DNA of 64,000 bases, taken from Breviolum minutum Mf 1.05b.01. Lineage: Eukaryota; Sar; Dinophyceae; Suessiales; Symbiodiniaceae. This document shows, in pieces, positions 1 through 13,270 of the stretch. Made by a program: the position numbers and the translations under genes. Under the pieces are notes generated by a model. The model did not search any database and was not told the origin of the DNA. It was given only the letters and a program-made list of their open reading frames with translations. Every line of letters starts with the position of its first letter. The stretch's first letter is position 1. The DNA is taken from positions 1,005-65,004 of the forward strand of contig DF239634.1 of the NCBI GenBank assembly GCA_000507305.1, written 5' to 3'.

Positions 1-215
1 TATTAATATTTCGTTTTATTATTATATTTTTTTAAAATCATAATATCATTTTTTGAAATATTTAAATTCAATATAAATAATTTTATAAAAATAAAAATTT
101 TATATAAATTTATTAATATTATATAATAATTAATATTAATATAATTATTTTATTTTTTTTTGATTGACCATTTAGATTATTTCATTATTTATTATTATTT
201 TTTTTTTCAAAATGA
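1..215. other. Extremely A/T-rich block
   Basis: Nearly pure A and T with long T runs and short ATTAAT-like words, ending abruptly near 215, where composition returns to the mixed base content of the rest of the window. There is no open frame. It could be a low-complexity spacer or an inserted AT-rich fragment. No function can be assigned. Confidence 0.6.
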
Positions 216-3200
216 TCAATGATCGAATATGAACCTTTTGCCCTTTTGGGCGCTTTGCCTGTTCCGTCTTTCATCTAAAGTTCCATCCAAATACCTATAA
301 ACATATTCATACTTGAAATCATACGAACAATACCCAGTTTGATCAACATTGGGGAGATTTTTGGGGTGTTCCAGTTACAACCTTAAGCCTTCTTCCTTGC
401 CTTAAAAGGTGAATTTTCCCAGGGTTTATGGAAGAAGGGGAGCGGAAAAGGTCATTGGCCTTAAGACTTTCCTATGAAGCAGATCGATCTTCGACCCTCG
501 ATCCATAGCTACGTACATCTCACGACTCCAGGATCGTGCCACGTGCACACCCCAACAAGCTGCGACAAGCGACAAGCGACGCAAGCGTCAACGGGAGGTG
601 TGTCATTCAACACCTGGTGTTCTATATTCAAAGAGTATTGCATATTCATAGACACCTAGTATTTATTTTTTGTTTGAAGTATACAGGCCTAGGCCTGGGA
701 TTATATAAATAGAGTATGATACCCGCTTCTAGCGATTCCAAAAGGGTTCTTGACAATCGGTTTTTTGAGAATCTCAATGAATGAGTTACAAAAGTTTCTT
801 TCCTAAGTAGTTTGAGTCATGCAGTGGTTGGCAAGTTCAGACTTTGACATGATCTTGATGCAAAATTGCATAACAATTTAAGAGCACTGAACAAATCCCT
901 CAAAGACATTAGCATCCGTCAACGCGGCGTCAATTCATGGGGGCGCAGCGTTGCGCGCCCGCAGCCGCGAGAGAAACTTTGGAGGCAGGCAACGAAGGGA
1001 ACATGCTTCAACCTTGACTTTTAGATGATTTGGCATCCAGTCTGACCATTCCCAAATCATACGGGATAGTTCATCAATGCGGGACAATTACGAAATAATT
1101 TGTACACTCCGAAAAAATCCGAAAAAGTATCGATGAGTTTCAAAGTATCATTGTTTTTGGTCAGTTTGATGTGGAAAAACTTCAAACATTTATGACACTT
1201 CTGGTATTTTGAATGGTTTTGGCCCTTTCAGAGACTTCATCCATCCATGTATTGCAGATGTAATTCCTCCCCTTCCATGTCTCCAAAACATCCCAACCAC
1301 CGGGTTGCCAAGCAGATCCAAAGGTGAAACGGAGGGGGTGGTTTTGAAAGATTGGCCAGGTTTAGCCCAACGGCCGTGGATGGGCTTGGAGCCTGGTTAT
1401 TATAAAACATGATGATTGGTGTCCAAAACTTTTTCATGACATCTCATCACACAAAGGGTGCCAAATGATTAAATGAGATGTACGGTATGAAAAAATCTTG
1501 TTGGCTTTTTTTGGAAAGTTCATTGCCAGGTATTTTTTGTTGTAACATCTAGAAAAAAGGATGAGAAAGGATGAGAAAGGAATACGGGGGTGAATTGGAA
1601 TATCCTTTCACCAACCTCAAAACGTGTCTGGCACCGCAATTGGCGGTGAATATTATATGGCTAGTTTTTTTGGGGGTCGTTGGTTGAAGGCCGCGGTTTG
1701 GAAATTCGAACCAAAGACCAAAGACAGGTCTTCACAAGTTGGGAAGCTCGAATCTGAATACCATTTTTTTCGATTTTGCCTGAGAGTTTTTCCGACTCAA
1801 TCTGTTCTGCAATATCTAATATACCCGTACAATATGGATATGATATACGTAACTCGGGTACTCCCAAGCATGCCTGACGGGACTCACGTAGTGTGTGGTC
1901 ACGGCTATGTTGGTCTATAATACCCGCAAAGAGATGGAATGCACTCCAAAAAAGAACGAATGCAGGAAGGTAGTCTTCCAACCATCATTTTTGAGGGGTT
2001 ATGTTGGTCTTCAGTTCACTACAGCTTTCTTTCATATCTTTGGAGAATTGTCAGATGTGAAACTGAGATTTGCTTGAGGAGACCTCGCAATAAAGTAAGA
2101 CAAACATTTTTTTTTATCATTTTTCAGAAAATAGTCGGTCTTCTTCTGGTCATTTACACCATTGTCCAATCCTTTAAAAAAATCACCTTCAACAAATCCA
2201 AGAAATCTGCGTGATACTTCTGGCCGACTTCTGCCTAACAATCCCCATGATTACATGTTCTGTGAGGTGTTACGAGGTAGTTAATCATGGAAATCAAAGG
2301 GGCCCAGCCCCCCCAATGCCACGAGACCTCCCAGCAAGGAAGGCCTTAAGGAACTATTGACCACCGGTGTCCCTTTTTAAGGTTTTTATTCCTTGGGGAG
2401 GGCGGTGGAAATTGATTGCTGGGGGTACCCTAAAATTCTCATGATATTTGAGAAATAAGTTGAAAGTAACTCCAAAGTTCAACTAAACCTGTCGCCAATT
2501 CGGCATGGCTCTTCGCCATGGCCAAATGTGCAAAAAAGGCGTACCGCCGCCGGAAGCAACAAAAAAAAATAGTTGTCATTCCACGTGGGAACAACGGGTA
2601 AATTTTTGCTTGAAGTCATCTGTAAAAAGAAGGCCAACTGGACACAAATTTTTGAGGGACATTTTTTGAAGCTCAGAATTTGGCGATTGCCTAAGCTAAA
2701 GATACCCAAAGATGTATTGGTTTCTTGACAAAAATGAAGCCAAAGACTGTTGAACATGTGGCTCCTGAATTTTGAGATTTGTTGGCACCTGAGTTTTCCA
2801 CGTTCTTTCAACCCCAAATTGACATGTGAAATTCATGCGGTATCTGTCTTGCTCATGAATTGTTGATCCCTGACCACAACAGCAGGGCAAATCCTTTGAG
2901 GGGGCAAGGTGATAAGGTGATTTGTGCGGTTTTGTTCAGGTCCAATGGTGCTTGAACTTGAAGCCTTCTATGAAAATCATCAAAATATGCACCTTCTTCC
3001 CATAATCATGCTTCAGTGGAAAATGACCCTATTGTAAAGGAAATGAAGGAAACAAATCTTGTGGGGAAGCCATTTCCAGCTTCCATGATCCTGGGAGGAG
3101 TATCAAAATCATCCAAAAAAGTTCCCAATCAATTCACCTAAAATCAACCTCGTAATGTAATGTCATGTGTTTTGCCTTTAAAAACAACGATTCCCACATT

Positions 3201-3586
3201 TTGTTGCTTCTCGAAGATTTGCATCGCATCCAGTCGCGGTTTCGTGATCTGGAAGATTTTGCACGTCGGATTTTCACCTGTGTGGTCTCGGAGTTTGTCG
3301 TTGCATTTAGCAACACCTCAAACCCTCGAATCGCTCAACCAAGCATGCAAGACCTGATTCCCCAATCCCATCCAGGAGTGTGTCCATCATCAAGGCTATG
3401 CTTTTTTTTCGCCCCCAAAATTGTGCAAATGTTCCTTCCAAACAAAAAAACCCACAGATTTCCGTTTTGTTGTTTGAACCCTTTCAGTTCTCATCCAACT
3501 TGAAAACCTAACAAAACAACACCTTTCGCCACAGATTGCAGCAGTGAAAGGAAAATCAGGCCTTGAGTCTGATAAGTTTGACAAGC
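216..3586. other. Intergenic stretch with no recognised gene
   Basis: Downstream (on the minus strand) of the PACRG-like gene. No recognisable gene was found. It holds a family C MITE-like copy near 2288-2420 and a coding-like block at about 3190-3330. That block is open on both strands, so I could not assign it; it may contain the last codons of the PACRG-like gene. Confidence 0.4.
2288..2420. repeat. MITE-like repeat, family C
   Basis: A copy of a short interspersed repeat with the signature words 'aaggggccc', 'ccccaatgcca', 'aaggcctta' and 'accaccggtgtccctt'. The same words recur near 17800, 18630, 21440, 33120, 36543, 54590, 59490 and 62175. The two halves are partly self-complementary. 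Confidence 0.6.
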
Positions 3587-6500
3587 CAAGGCACTCGTAT
3601 GTTGGAATCATGTACTTGATGTTGATAAACGCGTCCTGAAGGGAGGAGGGAGTTTCCGAAATGAGATCTTTAAACTCACCGAAAAACTCCGATGACATTG
3701 GCATCTATGGCCGGTGCTTGAACATATCTGAAAGGTGGTTCAACATGAAAATGCTTAGCAAGGACCATCGATTCCATGAAAAAAAACCGGACTTGAGGAC
3801 TGCACTTCTCCACCGTGAATCTCGAAAATCTCCAAAGTTTCATCGATCAGCTCGCCAATGTTGTTCCCTCAAACAGAGAGTGTCATAAAGAGGATCAAAG
3901 GATCCAGAAAAAAGTTTTGCCGGTTTGCTGTTTGCTGTACTAAAAGCTGCATACCTCTGGTCATTTGGATGGTCTATGATCCTAGCACCTGAACAAAGGA
4001 GAAACACCATTGGAACAAGCTCCGGTAAAACAGGAAACATATCCTTGGTTTTGATGGGAGACCTGGTTACCTGGTCGGGTCTTCATTTTTCAATCTGAAG
4101 GGTAATAATTCAATGGAGGGCAAAACAAGGATTTGTGATGTACGGCAACGCAATGATTTTGAAAACACCAATTCAAACATGGTTTTCTTTGTTCAAAGGG
4201 GAACATCAAAACTTGCCTTTTTTCTGGCATGTCGCTCTTTTCGCAACATCGATGCTAAGAAAAGGGTAAAAAATCCATGGTAAAGCTCAGGACCTACCTG
4301 TGTTTTGGTTGGGGATAGTAGCTCCCTTCCAACCACCAGTTTGGTTGAGTTTATTACTATGTCAATGGACAAAAATGGAATGACTTTCCGTTCCATTCAA
4401 TTTCCAACAAATAAACATCCCAACATTTTGTGCATATCCCAAACTCCTTTGTTAAAGAACCTGGATCCAAATGATTTCAAATATATATATATATATATAT
4501 ACATAATTTATATATATATATATCTATACGTATATATATATATATATGTCCAATACTGTGAAACCATGGGAAAATTACACAACCGCCCCCACCCTCCAAA
4601 AACGTTGGGCCAAAGCGACGCTTTCGCTGCGCATAGTCGATCTGGTCAAAGGTGGAGGGACCTCACCGGTTGCAACCGGCATGGCGGCCGGGAGGCATGG
4701 CATGACACTCCAGCTGCATATTTTGGAGGATCTTTTTTTCATCCATTTTTTGGGGGTGCGCCCGAAAAAATGGATCCCATGAAGGCATTTGTTTAGTTTG
4801 TTAAGGAAAATCTCGCAAAATTTGAGAATGGATTTCGAGTTTCAAGTTGCAAAACATGTAAAAAATGACTCATAATGCTTCGATCCCGACCAAAAAGGCG
4901 GTTGCTTTAGTAAGAGGAAGTCAAGTTCTGTAAGACTTTCGGAAGATATTAGTGAACTCTATAGGGAATGCACGGGTTACCCTAGTTCAGCTATGCAATT
5001 CACTTTTCTTCACCTCATCGGATTTGTTTTTTTTGGACGTTTCGGAGTTTCAAAGTCTGCATCTCTGCAGGAAATCTTTGACATCAAAATGAAATCTTGC
5101 AGCGTTTCATTTCTTCCAAAACTTGTGTGGAATAGACCCAACAGGTGCCCCCAGCAGCACTGTTTGAAGATGCTGAAGATGGGTAGAAGCTGCCTGTAGT
5201 ACCTCAAAGAATTAAGGTTGATGGGGTGGTCAAAAAGACTACGTAAAATCTACAGTATTTAAAATGTATTTAAAAGCATCAGGAAAGTCAAATTGGGCTT
5301 TCCTCATTTTCAAGGTGAAAATGTTTGAAGATTTGGAAAAAGCGTGGACGATAACTTTACCACTAAGCAATGGAAATGTGTGAAACCCTGTCGTGGCTTG
5401 TTTACAATACTTATAGAACTGGATCATTGCTCACCTCAAAGTATAGCTTCATAGAATTTAGGCCTTGGGACATGAAACATCGGTAAGTTTCAACCAAGCC
5501 TTCGCCACCGGGGTGGAAGTGGTTCTGAGTCCATTCAGCCAGTTTGAGTTGAATTGCTCGGCATTTCGAACTCAAAGTTCGAAGGAATCTTCCATAAGGT
5601 TCCACATGTATAATAGAAGCAAAAAACAACTAACTTAAAACCATCAGACTGAAAATATATCCCCTGGAAATCTAACATGGATACTAAAAAGTGCGGCGTT
5701 GATATTTCGGTATTTCGGCTCAAATATGGTTACTTTGGGATATATTTTGGGTATCTAAATGTTAAACTTCAAGGGCTGTAGATGCTAAACGCGCAGGCGC
5801 ACGGCACCAAAGCCTCCCCAATCATCTCGCCAGAAAGCACCAGCGCCTTCCGAAATTTCAAATGCTGGGGTTTTTCAAATTTTCAAGGGTTGTTTCAGTT
5901 GGATGATTCCAAATCATTATATGAAAACTGGTTGTTTCACCAAACATCCATTGAGAGTTCGCTGTTTAGAGCACCAGGTATAAATTCGGGATCTCCGAAC
6001 CTAAAAATACAAGCCGTCATCCTTGGTGGTGACTGGCATCGTGGGCAGGGGGACTGACCCAACTCATGGGTTGTTTAGCATAAAAATGCAGGATATCCCA
6101 CGCTCAAAGATCACCAAAACATCTTGGTGGATGAAACCAATCTCTTCATAGACTTTTTGGGGTGATGTTGAAAATCCACCCCCCAAAAAAAGGGCCGGCC
6201 ATACAGCATAGCAAGCCCTGAACATATGCACCTCCCAAAACATGTCCCACCCAAAACCTGGATCTTTTTGCCCGAACACAATCCGTTGAAAAAAAACACC
6301 CTTCCACCGCAAACGTTTGGAGGTGGACTTTTTCGAATGATTTTTCGGTAAGGGGGAGGTGATGGGGTGATGGGGTAATGAATCTTCTCAATTTGGTGTG
6401 GCTTTTGAGACGAAACAAACACCATCAGGCAGGGAGGGAAGGAAAACTTCTTGTTTTTCTCCATTTTTTTGGTGATTTTTTGAAATTTCCAAGGTCAAGG

Positions 6501-7368
6501 GTCACTATATGACACCAACCCAAACAATGCATGATTCTAAGGGAAATCCCTCAAAATTATCATACATTTGTATTGTTTGATTCCCTTGAAATGGGAAATC
6601 TATGGAAATTTAGTGACGCCTGAAGCTTGGAAATCACCCTTTTTCAAGCGCTTTGGTTTGTTTTGGTGCCTGCAAGACTTTGAGGGTGGTATTGATCACC
6701 TCCCCATCGCGTGTGTTCAATGCCGTCCTTGGTAGTTTTACAACAGCTTGCTATAAAAAAGGGGCTCATCCATGAAAATGATACAGTACCTGGTAGGTGA
6801 TGATTCTTGGTGATGTTGGACACAAAACAAACTCTCAAACATCAACGGCCTTCAAGCCAACAAATGGTTGGTTCACATGATCTTTCCTATGAATACAATG
6901 AGGCCGAATCTCCCATTTACTCTAGTCTAACCATTCTGACATTGGAAAAATCCATAAATCAAATGAAACGTGCAACAAAATCGCCAACTTTTTCAACCCT
7001 CATGGCATCAACCCCATCCCTGGGAACGACCAACTTGATCGGCATGATCAGTTGCGGCACCACGGGCAAGATCTGACGGGGGGGGGAGGATGTTTTGGAA
7101 CCAAACCCCACATGACTCCAAATTCACAATAGTTTCTTGAATCATTCAGATTCTCATGCCGATTCAAGGATTCAAACAAAACAACCATGGTTTTTTCAAC
7201 GATAGGCAGAAAGGCGATCGAAGGATCAACAAACACACAAAAATATACAAAATGATGGTTTGCCATGAATGTCCCAAACGCGGATTGACATAACCTTGGC
7301 AACCACCCGGAGAATTGGCAACTGTTTTGGAGTGTAACTTATGTAAATTTGACCCCTTATCAATAAAA

Positions 7369-7409
<41 letters not shown>

Positions 7410-10400
7410 ACACCAAACCCAATCCAACCCCAAACTCCCCAAACTCCCACTTTCCATATCTTTCGTTCTGAAAAAAAAAATCCCAAGCTGGGTCGTTTCG
7501 GTTCTCACACCCAAACTCACTGCCCCCCTTTCACCTTGCTATTTCCTCGATCCAATAGGTTGAAAACACCCTGAGAGGCGCCAGAGAGGTTGGCCCCCCG
7601 GAAATTTATACAGCGAGTAAAAAACGCCGCTGGAACATAGTGCCAAGCCGGTGACCCAAATTGGAAAGTGATGGATTCGTCTTCCAACTATCACATTTTA
7701 CAGGTTCACGAACATTGTGAAATTTCGGGGACGTGGTAAGTGCTTAATGGCCGGCCGAAACAGAGAAACCAATGTTTTTTCATAAGCCCTGATTCAAGGT
7801 CGGCTATTTCTTGAAGTACCTTGGTGGAGGGGATGTGTTGACTATAGCCATTAAAAACCCTTCAATGCTTCCTGACCTTTCCAGCAGTAGAATGGATTGG
7901 ACAAACAATTTGTGAACGTCAAAAAAGTATATTTAATATACCTTGGGTGTGGCCTCCGCGCAGTAACAGTGACCAGGAGTATAACATTTTTTTTTGGGGG
8001 GGGATCATTATAAACCTTGATTTGCCACTACTGGGAAGGGGACCAACCCAACCGTGGCTTCAAGATTCAAACGTTACACCTTTTTGTCCAAGGATCAGAA
8101 CCACACAGAAAACTTCTCTCTCTCTCTCTCAACTTTGTCGCGAACCACAGAAATATACAAAGGTGAACGTCAAAGGCAGGCGATTCAAACAAAAAACTCA
8201 CATAAAAAAAACAAACGTCTGGTTTACACAAATGTCTCTCTTTACGGCGTCTTTCGCTTTTCATCGTTTCTGATGGTGTTTTTTTTTCCCAAGAAAAACC
8301 AACTTCCCAACGGCAAAACTTGGAACATTTTCGCATTTATTTCTTCGTCACCTCCACGGCCAAGAACCGGTAAGGGTCTTCCTTCTCTCGGAGCCTTTCG
8401 AAAAAGTGAGAAAAAACCCTACCATTGTTGATAGTGGTTCAAAGTGGTTGAGCATGGGCCGAAAAAGTCCCTTTCAATTGATGTTTTTTTTAGCATCCTC
8501 TCCCCCAAAAAAGGCCTGGCTAAAACAAAAACACCTTTGAGGGGACCTTATCTCGCGGGGGGGGTGGGGTGGTGGCATTGAGGGGGTGGGCCCCTTATAT
8601 GATCGCATGATTTGGTACTTTGGTGTTACCCTCCCGAAAAACTAACCGGGAGTTCGCCTCTCAAAAATAGGCCTTTCCAAAAAAAAGTCTTCAAACAAAT
8701 CAATGTTGAGTTGGAACATATTAGTCTCAGGGAGTTCGTCAACCATCTTCCCCAAGCAAATAGGGGTGAAAAAGAAACAATCCATGAAACCATCACCCAG
8801 CACCATTTTCAGACCTTTAGCCCTGTCGTTTTTTTTTTCGTGCTGCCATACCAAGTAATTGAGCAAAGTACACATCCAGGTCTTTAGTTTCATGATGCTT
8901 CACTTTTTGATCCATTTGATCTACACTCCCTGAAACCTAACATGGACCCTTAAATTGTTGGTTTTCCAATAGGAATCTCCTTTTCCAGAGTCTATTTTCA
9001 GGTGCTGCAGTGCTCATGTTCCAGTTGCACCTTCACCACCCCCCCTTTCACATCCCTTCACCCCTTCCACAAGGCGTCTGTTGTAAAAAATTCTCCCCCA
9101 AACCCCGGCCCATCGAAGAAGATAGGCAAGTAGTGATGATAGTCCAATTTCTCGATATCCACCTTCCACGCCTCATTCGTTTTGAGTCTTTTTTCATCAC
9201 CCATGTTTTCACGCAACAGAAATACCCTTTGACATCCTTTCAAACATGACACAGGACGAAACACTGGATCGTAATAGGATGTTTTCTTCATAAATTCATA
9301 AATTCAATGATTTTTGTGATGGTCCATCAGCGCTGCAGCTGCGTCTTTTTATTCTTTTGTTCAGTGCTGAAAACTGGACCCAATATAACAACAACATCAC
9401 AACATTCAATTCCCAACCTTGGCTCTGGCGCAAAGTTGGGCAGAGATTTTTTTTCACCCCCTGAGGCTCATGCAATCTTGTTCTGCGTGCCGGTGTGCTG
9501 CACCTACTTCTTTTAGCTGCTCCCCCCAGGTTGACACAAGGAGCCCAATGATAGGTGATGTACCTACCAACCCCCCGAAAATGAACTATGTCAGCTCAAA
9601 GGGGACCAATTCCTAGGGTCCATGTTAGGTTTCGGGGGTGTACATCAAAATACATCAACTACATTCCCTAAAACCTAGGAGCAAGTTTGCCCCTGAAAGC
9701 CATGGTGACAAAGGGACAAAGACTCCGGCTTTTGGGACTGGGAAAGACGATTTTTTTGATCACCAAACTTGCGGTTAGTTTAGGGATGCACATGATGTCA
9801 TGAAACCCTTTTGAGTCAGATTTGAAAAACATCAATTGCATACTCTATGGATCTATTGCGGGATGATTATACTGTATACTAAATAAAACAACATATATAA
9901 TTACGTTTAATAGTACATAATATATGTACGTTTGTATAAATATATATATATATATTACCTAGAGCCCCAATGACCTCTATTTTTGAAGGTCAACCCCTCA
10001 AAACAAGGCCCTTTCCATTCAAAACAAGGGTCATTTGGGTTCTAGGTATATACGGTATATGTGTAAAGATATCAGTTTAGAGATAAAACACACACACACA
10101 CAACATTATATGCATTTTTCTATAATTCCCAAACCGACACGAATCTGCTTTAGGACGGTGACCAAAAACCAATGCTTCGACTTGATGGGCTTCTTGGCTG
10201 ACTGGATAGCGAAGTGCCAACCGAAAAAAAGTGATCCAATCAGTTGGAATCTCTATCCAATCAACCCCATGGGCCCCTCTCTGAAACTAGCAAATATCAT
10301 ATATCACAGATATAACACCCCAAAAAGCATTGGCATCCCAAAAAGAAAGTGTCATCTTCCAAGCATCCAATTTACAGATGCGAAGATCTTAGTTTCAGGA

Positions 10401-12351
10401 ATATCAAAACAAGTCTTTTAACTTCAATTGATTCAAATATATCTTTAATCCAGAGAATCAGTTGATCTTTTTCAACTTTGCAACTGAAATCCGTTGAATT
10501 GAACGGGGAAGTTGCCCCAAACAAATAGGATCAAATAGGATCGATCTGGAGTGCTCCCCCAAAAAAACATCTTGCAACCCATCGGTGCGAAAAAGTCATG
10601 AACCAACACCCATCCACATACTACAATGTTTCCCATCTATATCATGTACTCATGCTGTGCCATATTCATACCTCTCATTTTTTGGGTACATGTGTAAAAA
10701 AAAAGTTGGATGGAGATATACCAAATCATAAGGAAAACCATTTGAAAGTAGATCATTTACAATTTTTGACAATACAGTAGAGGCAGTCGATTTATATAAA
10801 ACATTCTCAATGTGTAATCAGAAAAAACACTCCAAACATGCATCGGTACATAAGATCAATAAGATACATAATGTATAGCTAATCCTTCAACAAATTCAGC
10901 GAAAAACTTTCATCCCAAAAATCCTTCCCCGCAAGAGGGGTCATTCGATTACCAACCCAAACAAAATGCGCTATCTTTCGAGCAAATCCCTGAAAAACCA
11001 CCATACATTTGCATCAAACTTGATTCTCTCAAAATGAGTACCCTCCGGTAGACTAACAAATCGCAGACTGAAAAATCCATGAGTCATTCCTGGTAAATAC
11101 CATCCAACATGGTGGATTTTCCAGCCGGTGATACTGTTGATGGAAGAATCCGGCTAACCATCTGACATGTATGAAACCCTGTAAATAATGAGATATTTAC
11201 CATATCAACTAGTTAGCATGAATTTTTGCATCAACTGTATGTTTAGTTTCCAGTGGGTCTAATTTCATGATCCCTTTTTTGCCAACCAAAAAAAACCATC
11301 ACAGCACTGCAGCCTGGATGGGCAAATCCCCGCGGTCATAGAAACGTCGAAACTCGGAGGGTTTGATGCTCCGGCGCCTGGGGGGGCGGTTTCGGAAGCC
11401 ACGGGTACCGTGCCCTGTTGGCCACGGGTGCCCCGCGGTTTTTTTGCAGGTGTCGCCTTGGATAATTGGATAAGATGAGAATGGTTGGTTTGTTTCATTT
11501 CCCTGCCACTTTTTGGGGGCCCAGTTCGTGTGAGGTCGCTATAATTTGACCAGAGTATATGATGTATACATCATCTATGCCAGCCATCTTCCGGGGGAAT
11601 CAAGCTTGATTGATGCAAATGTATGGCAATATTGAAGCATTTCCCACTGAATCCTGCATTGCTTGGGCTGGTGATTTTTGGTTGACCCGGCAGTTTTTTT
11701 TTGTTTTTTTTCATCCCTCTCTTGGATGATGCGGATAAAAAACCAAGAGATTCTGACCATGGTCATCCTGGAACTTTTCTGGATGTACATAGAAAAAAAT
11801 CCAAATCACCCACCTCTGAAGGTTTAACATCTCGCTCCTCAAAATAATATCTTCCCAATAGGAAACGGATAGGTTTTCCAAGGCACCCTTTTTCAGGGAC
11901 GAGCTGTCAGACCTTCGGGGGGGGGGGTACAATTTTCCATACGTCGGAAAATCCATGACTTTTCCCCATCCTTTTAGGAGCCAAAAACTTCCGTTCAAGT
12001 TGTAGTAACGTCGCCATTTAAAGATGTTCCGAACAAATTATCCGCCAACCACCCCGGGATGCAAGCAAATCCTGTAGAAACAAAAAATGAATGACCTACA
12101 CTCACCCCTCCTGGAAAACTAATAGCTGGGACATACAAAAATCCAGATATATAGTTCAATGGGATTCTTCCCCTTCCAAACTTTCATTTTTAGAGGGTCC
12201 AGTCGGAAGTTCTGGGGGGATGTACCTAAACTCAGCTGGTAGTTTATCAAATTTCTGAACCATCCAAACCATACTAAACATATCTAAACATCAACAACAC
12301 ATCGTCATCCGGTCGCCTAAATGCACCAGCTTTCGGTGGCGATGGCGCCAT
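3587..12351 (-). CDS. PACRG: Parkin co-regulated gene protein (PACRG), multi-exon
   Basis: PACRG is a conserved helical-repeat protein of the inner junction of axonemal doublet microtubules, which it forms with FAP20. Exons read on the minus strand: 12351-12317 (start Met; peptide [11 protein letters not shown]), 11377-11314 ([13 protein letters not shown]), 9187-9110 ([20 protein letters not shown]), 8394-8352 ([14 protein letters not shown]), 7570-7535 ([12 protein letters not shown]), 7072-7035 ([13 protein letters not shown]), 6727-6670 ([19 protein letters not shown]), 5846-5803 ([15 protein letters not shown]), 5202-5161 ([13 protein letters not shown]), 4641-4620 (IDYAQRKR), 3867-3806 ([20 protein letters not shown]), 3635-3587 ([14 protein letters not shown]). 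Reading phase is kept across most junctions. Four donors are GC (after 12317, 11314, 9110 and 6670). Two small exons are unresolved: one between 11314 and 9187, one between 5161 and 4641 (the NxNxGD segment). The final codons after PTYEC are also not found. The start Met directly follows CACCAG, a plausible spliced-leader acceptor. The PACRG identity is near certain from the family motifs; exact edges are inferred. Confidence 0.9.
4482..4548. repeat. (AT)n microsatellite
   Basis: Interrupted TA dinucleotide runs, lying in an intron of the PACRG-like gene. Confidence 0.85.
6485..6602. repeat. MITE-like repeat, family D
   Basis: Signature words 'gggtcac', 'ccaaacaatgca', 'aatccctcaaaatta', 'tacatttg' and 'attgtttga'. 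The halves are complementary (ccaaacaatgca against tgtattgtttga). Related copies lie near 10940, 20355, 42918 and 56910. It sits in a PACRG intron. Confidence 0.6.
7369..7409. repeat. (CAT)n microsatellite
   Basis: About thirteen tandem CAT units. Open frames across it give His or Asp runs, but it lies in a PACRG intron and is not coding. Confidence 0.95.
7930..8065. repeat. MITE-like repeat, family A (diverged copy)
   Basis: Contains 'cagtaacagtgacc' near the left end and 'attataaaccttgatttgccactactgg' style words (in pieces) at the right, matching the family split by the retrotransposon at 43.3 kb. It lies in a PACRG intron. Confidence 0.45.
9955..10051. repeat. Inverted-repeat element (MITE-like)
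   Basis: The left arm 'acctagagccccaatgacc' is complementary to the right arm 'gggtcatttgggttctaggt' with a few mismatches. The element is about 95 bp and sits beside a TA run. It lies in an intron of the PACRG-like gene. Confidence 0.6.
10940..11045. repeat. MITE-like repeat, family D
   Basis: Words 'ggtcattcgattacc', 'aatccctgaaaaacc' and 'tacatttgcatc' match the family D order. It is a diverged copy inside a PACRG intron. Confidence 0.45.
11100..11215. repeat. MITE-like repeat, family B (diverged)
   Basis: Carries 'actgttgatggaagaa' and 'tatgaaaccctgtaaataatgagata', the core words of family B, in a rearranged order. It lies just downstream (on the minus strand) of PACRG exon 2. Confidence 0.45.
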
Positions 12352-13228
12352 CTGGTGCAGGTGATGTTTTTTTTAATGGCAAGGCATAAAACTCATAAAA
12401 CGTTCAAACCAAAATGGCCTGTTTCACTTTGCCAACCTACCTGCAGGTTTTTCAATATGAATGTCCCCCATTTAAAAACAACACAACAAAAAAGGCTTGA
12501 TAAAACTATCATTTTGAACTTTGACAGGTGACATGTAAAACTTGAACACAAAGGGTCTTTTTGATCGCATTTTACCCCCTGACTTGAGGCCACTTCAAAC
12601 AATATTTTTCAGCGCTTACAGGTCTGAGAAATCGATGAAACAAACATCAGGCTTCAGCACATGTCGTTTTGCAAAAGGTCAGCCGTTCATCATTGAGAAA
12701 TAATGAGATAACACTGAAGAAAAAGGGAAAATGAACCAAGCGAAGGGGTAGGGAAAAACAATGGTTATTCGATTCGATATCTAACATCTTGAGCGATTTC
12801 ATGCTATCGTGCGAGAACACTGCAAAATTGTTGCTCCATTTGCATTCGTTGATCCTCCCTTGATATGGATCAGTGGACAATCTTAACGAAAAAAATAACC
12901 CAACAAAATCACCCGCCAGAAAAGTTTGGTTCTGATCAAACTCCTTTTGAAAAGCTTTGACATGGGATGCTCCACTCCATTCATCTGGCAAGGATAAAGT
13001 TGCCTACTTGTGATTTTCAAAATTCGATCCATCGGTTTCGGCATCCCTCAACGTTCATAAGGTATGCCCGGATGCCAGTCTTTTGGGGGCTGCCTTTTGG
13101 CAGTTTGGCATCCCACAAAATTCCACACATCTACTGTACCTGCCTGTACCACAGAAAACGGGGACAAGCACTCCGAAACAAAAACAAACACCTGGCTGCC
13201 TGGAAAATCCCTCCCCAGGCACCCCCAC

Positions 13229-13270
13229 CTGCAGCTTCTGAGGGCTGCCGGCCTCGAAGAAATCAACAGG
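13229..13270 (-). CDS. Candidate coding exon (unknown protein)
   Basis: 42 bp between an ATTTTATCAG acceptor and a CTGCAG|GTGGGG donor, phase 0 at both ends, encoding PVDFFEAGSPQKLQ. It has same-strand neighbours. I do not recognise the protein. Confidence 0.35.

Noticed and set aside
7226..7563. Open frames with His or Asp runs
   Set aside because: Products of the CAT microsatellite inside a PACRG intron.
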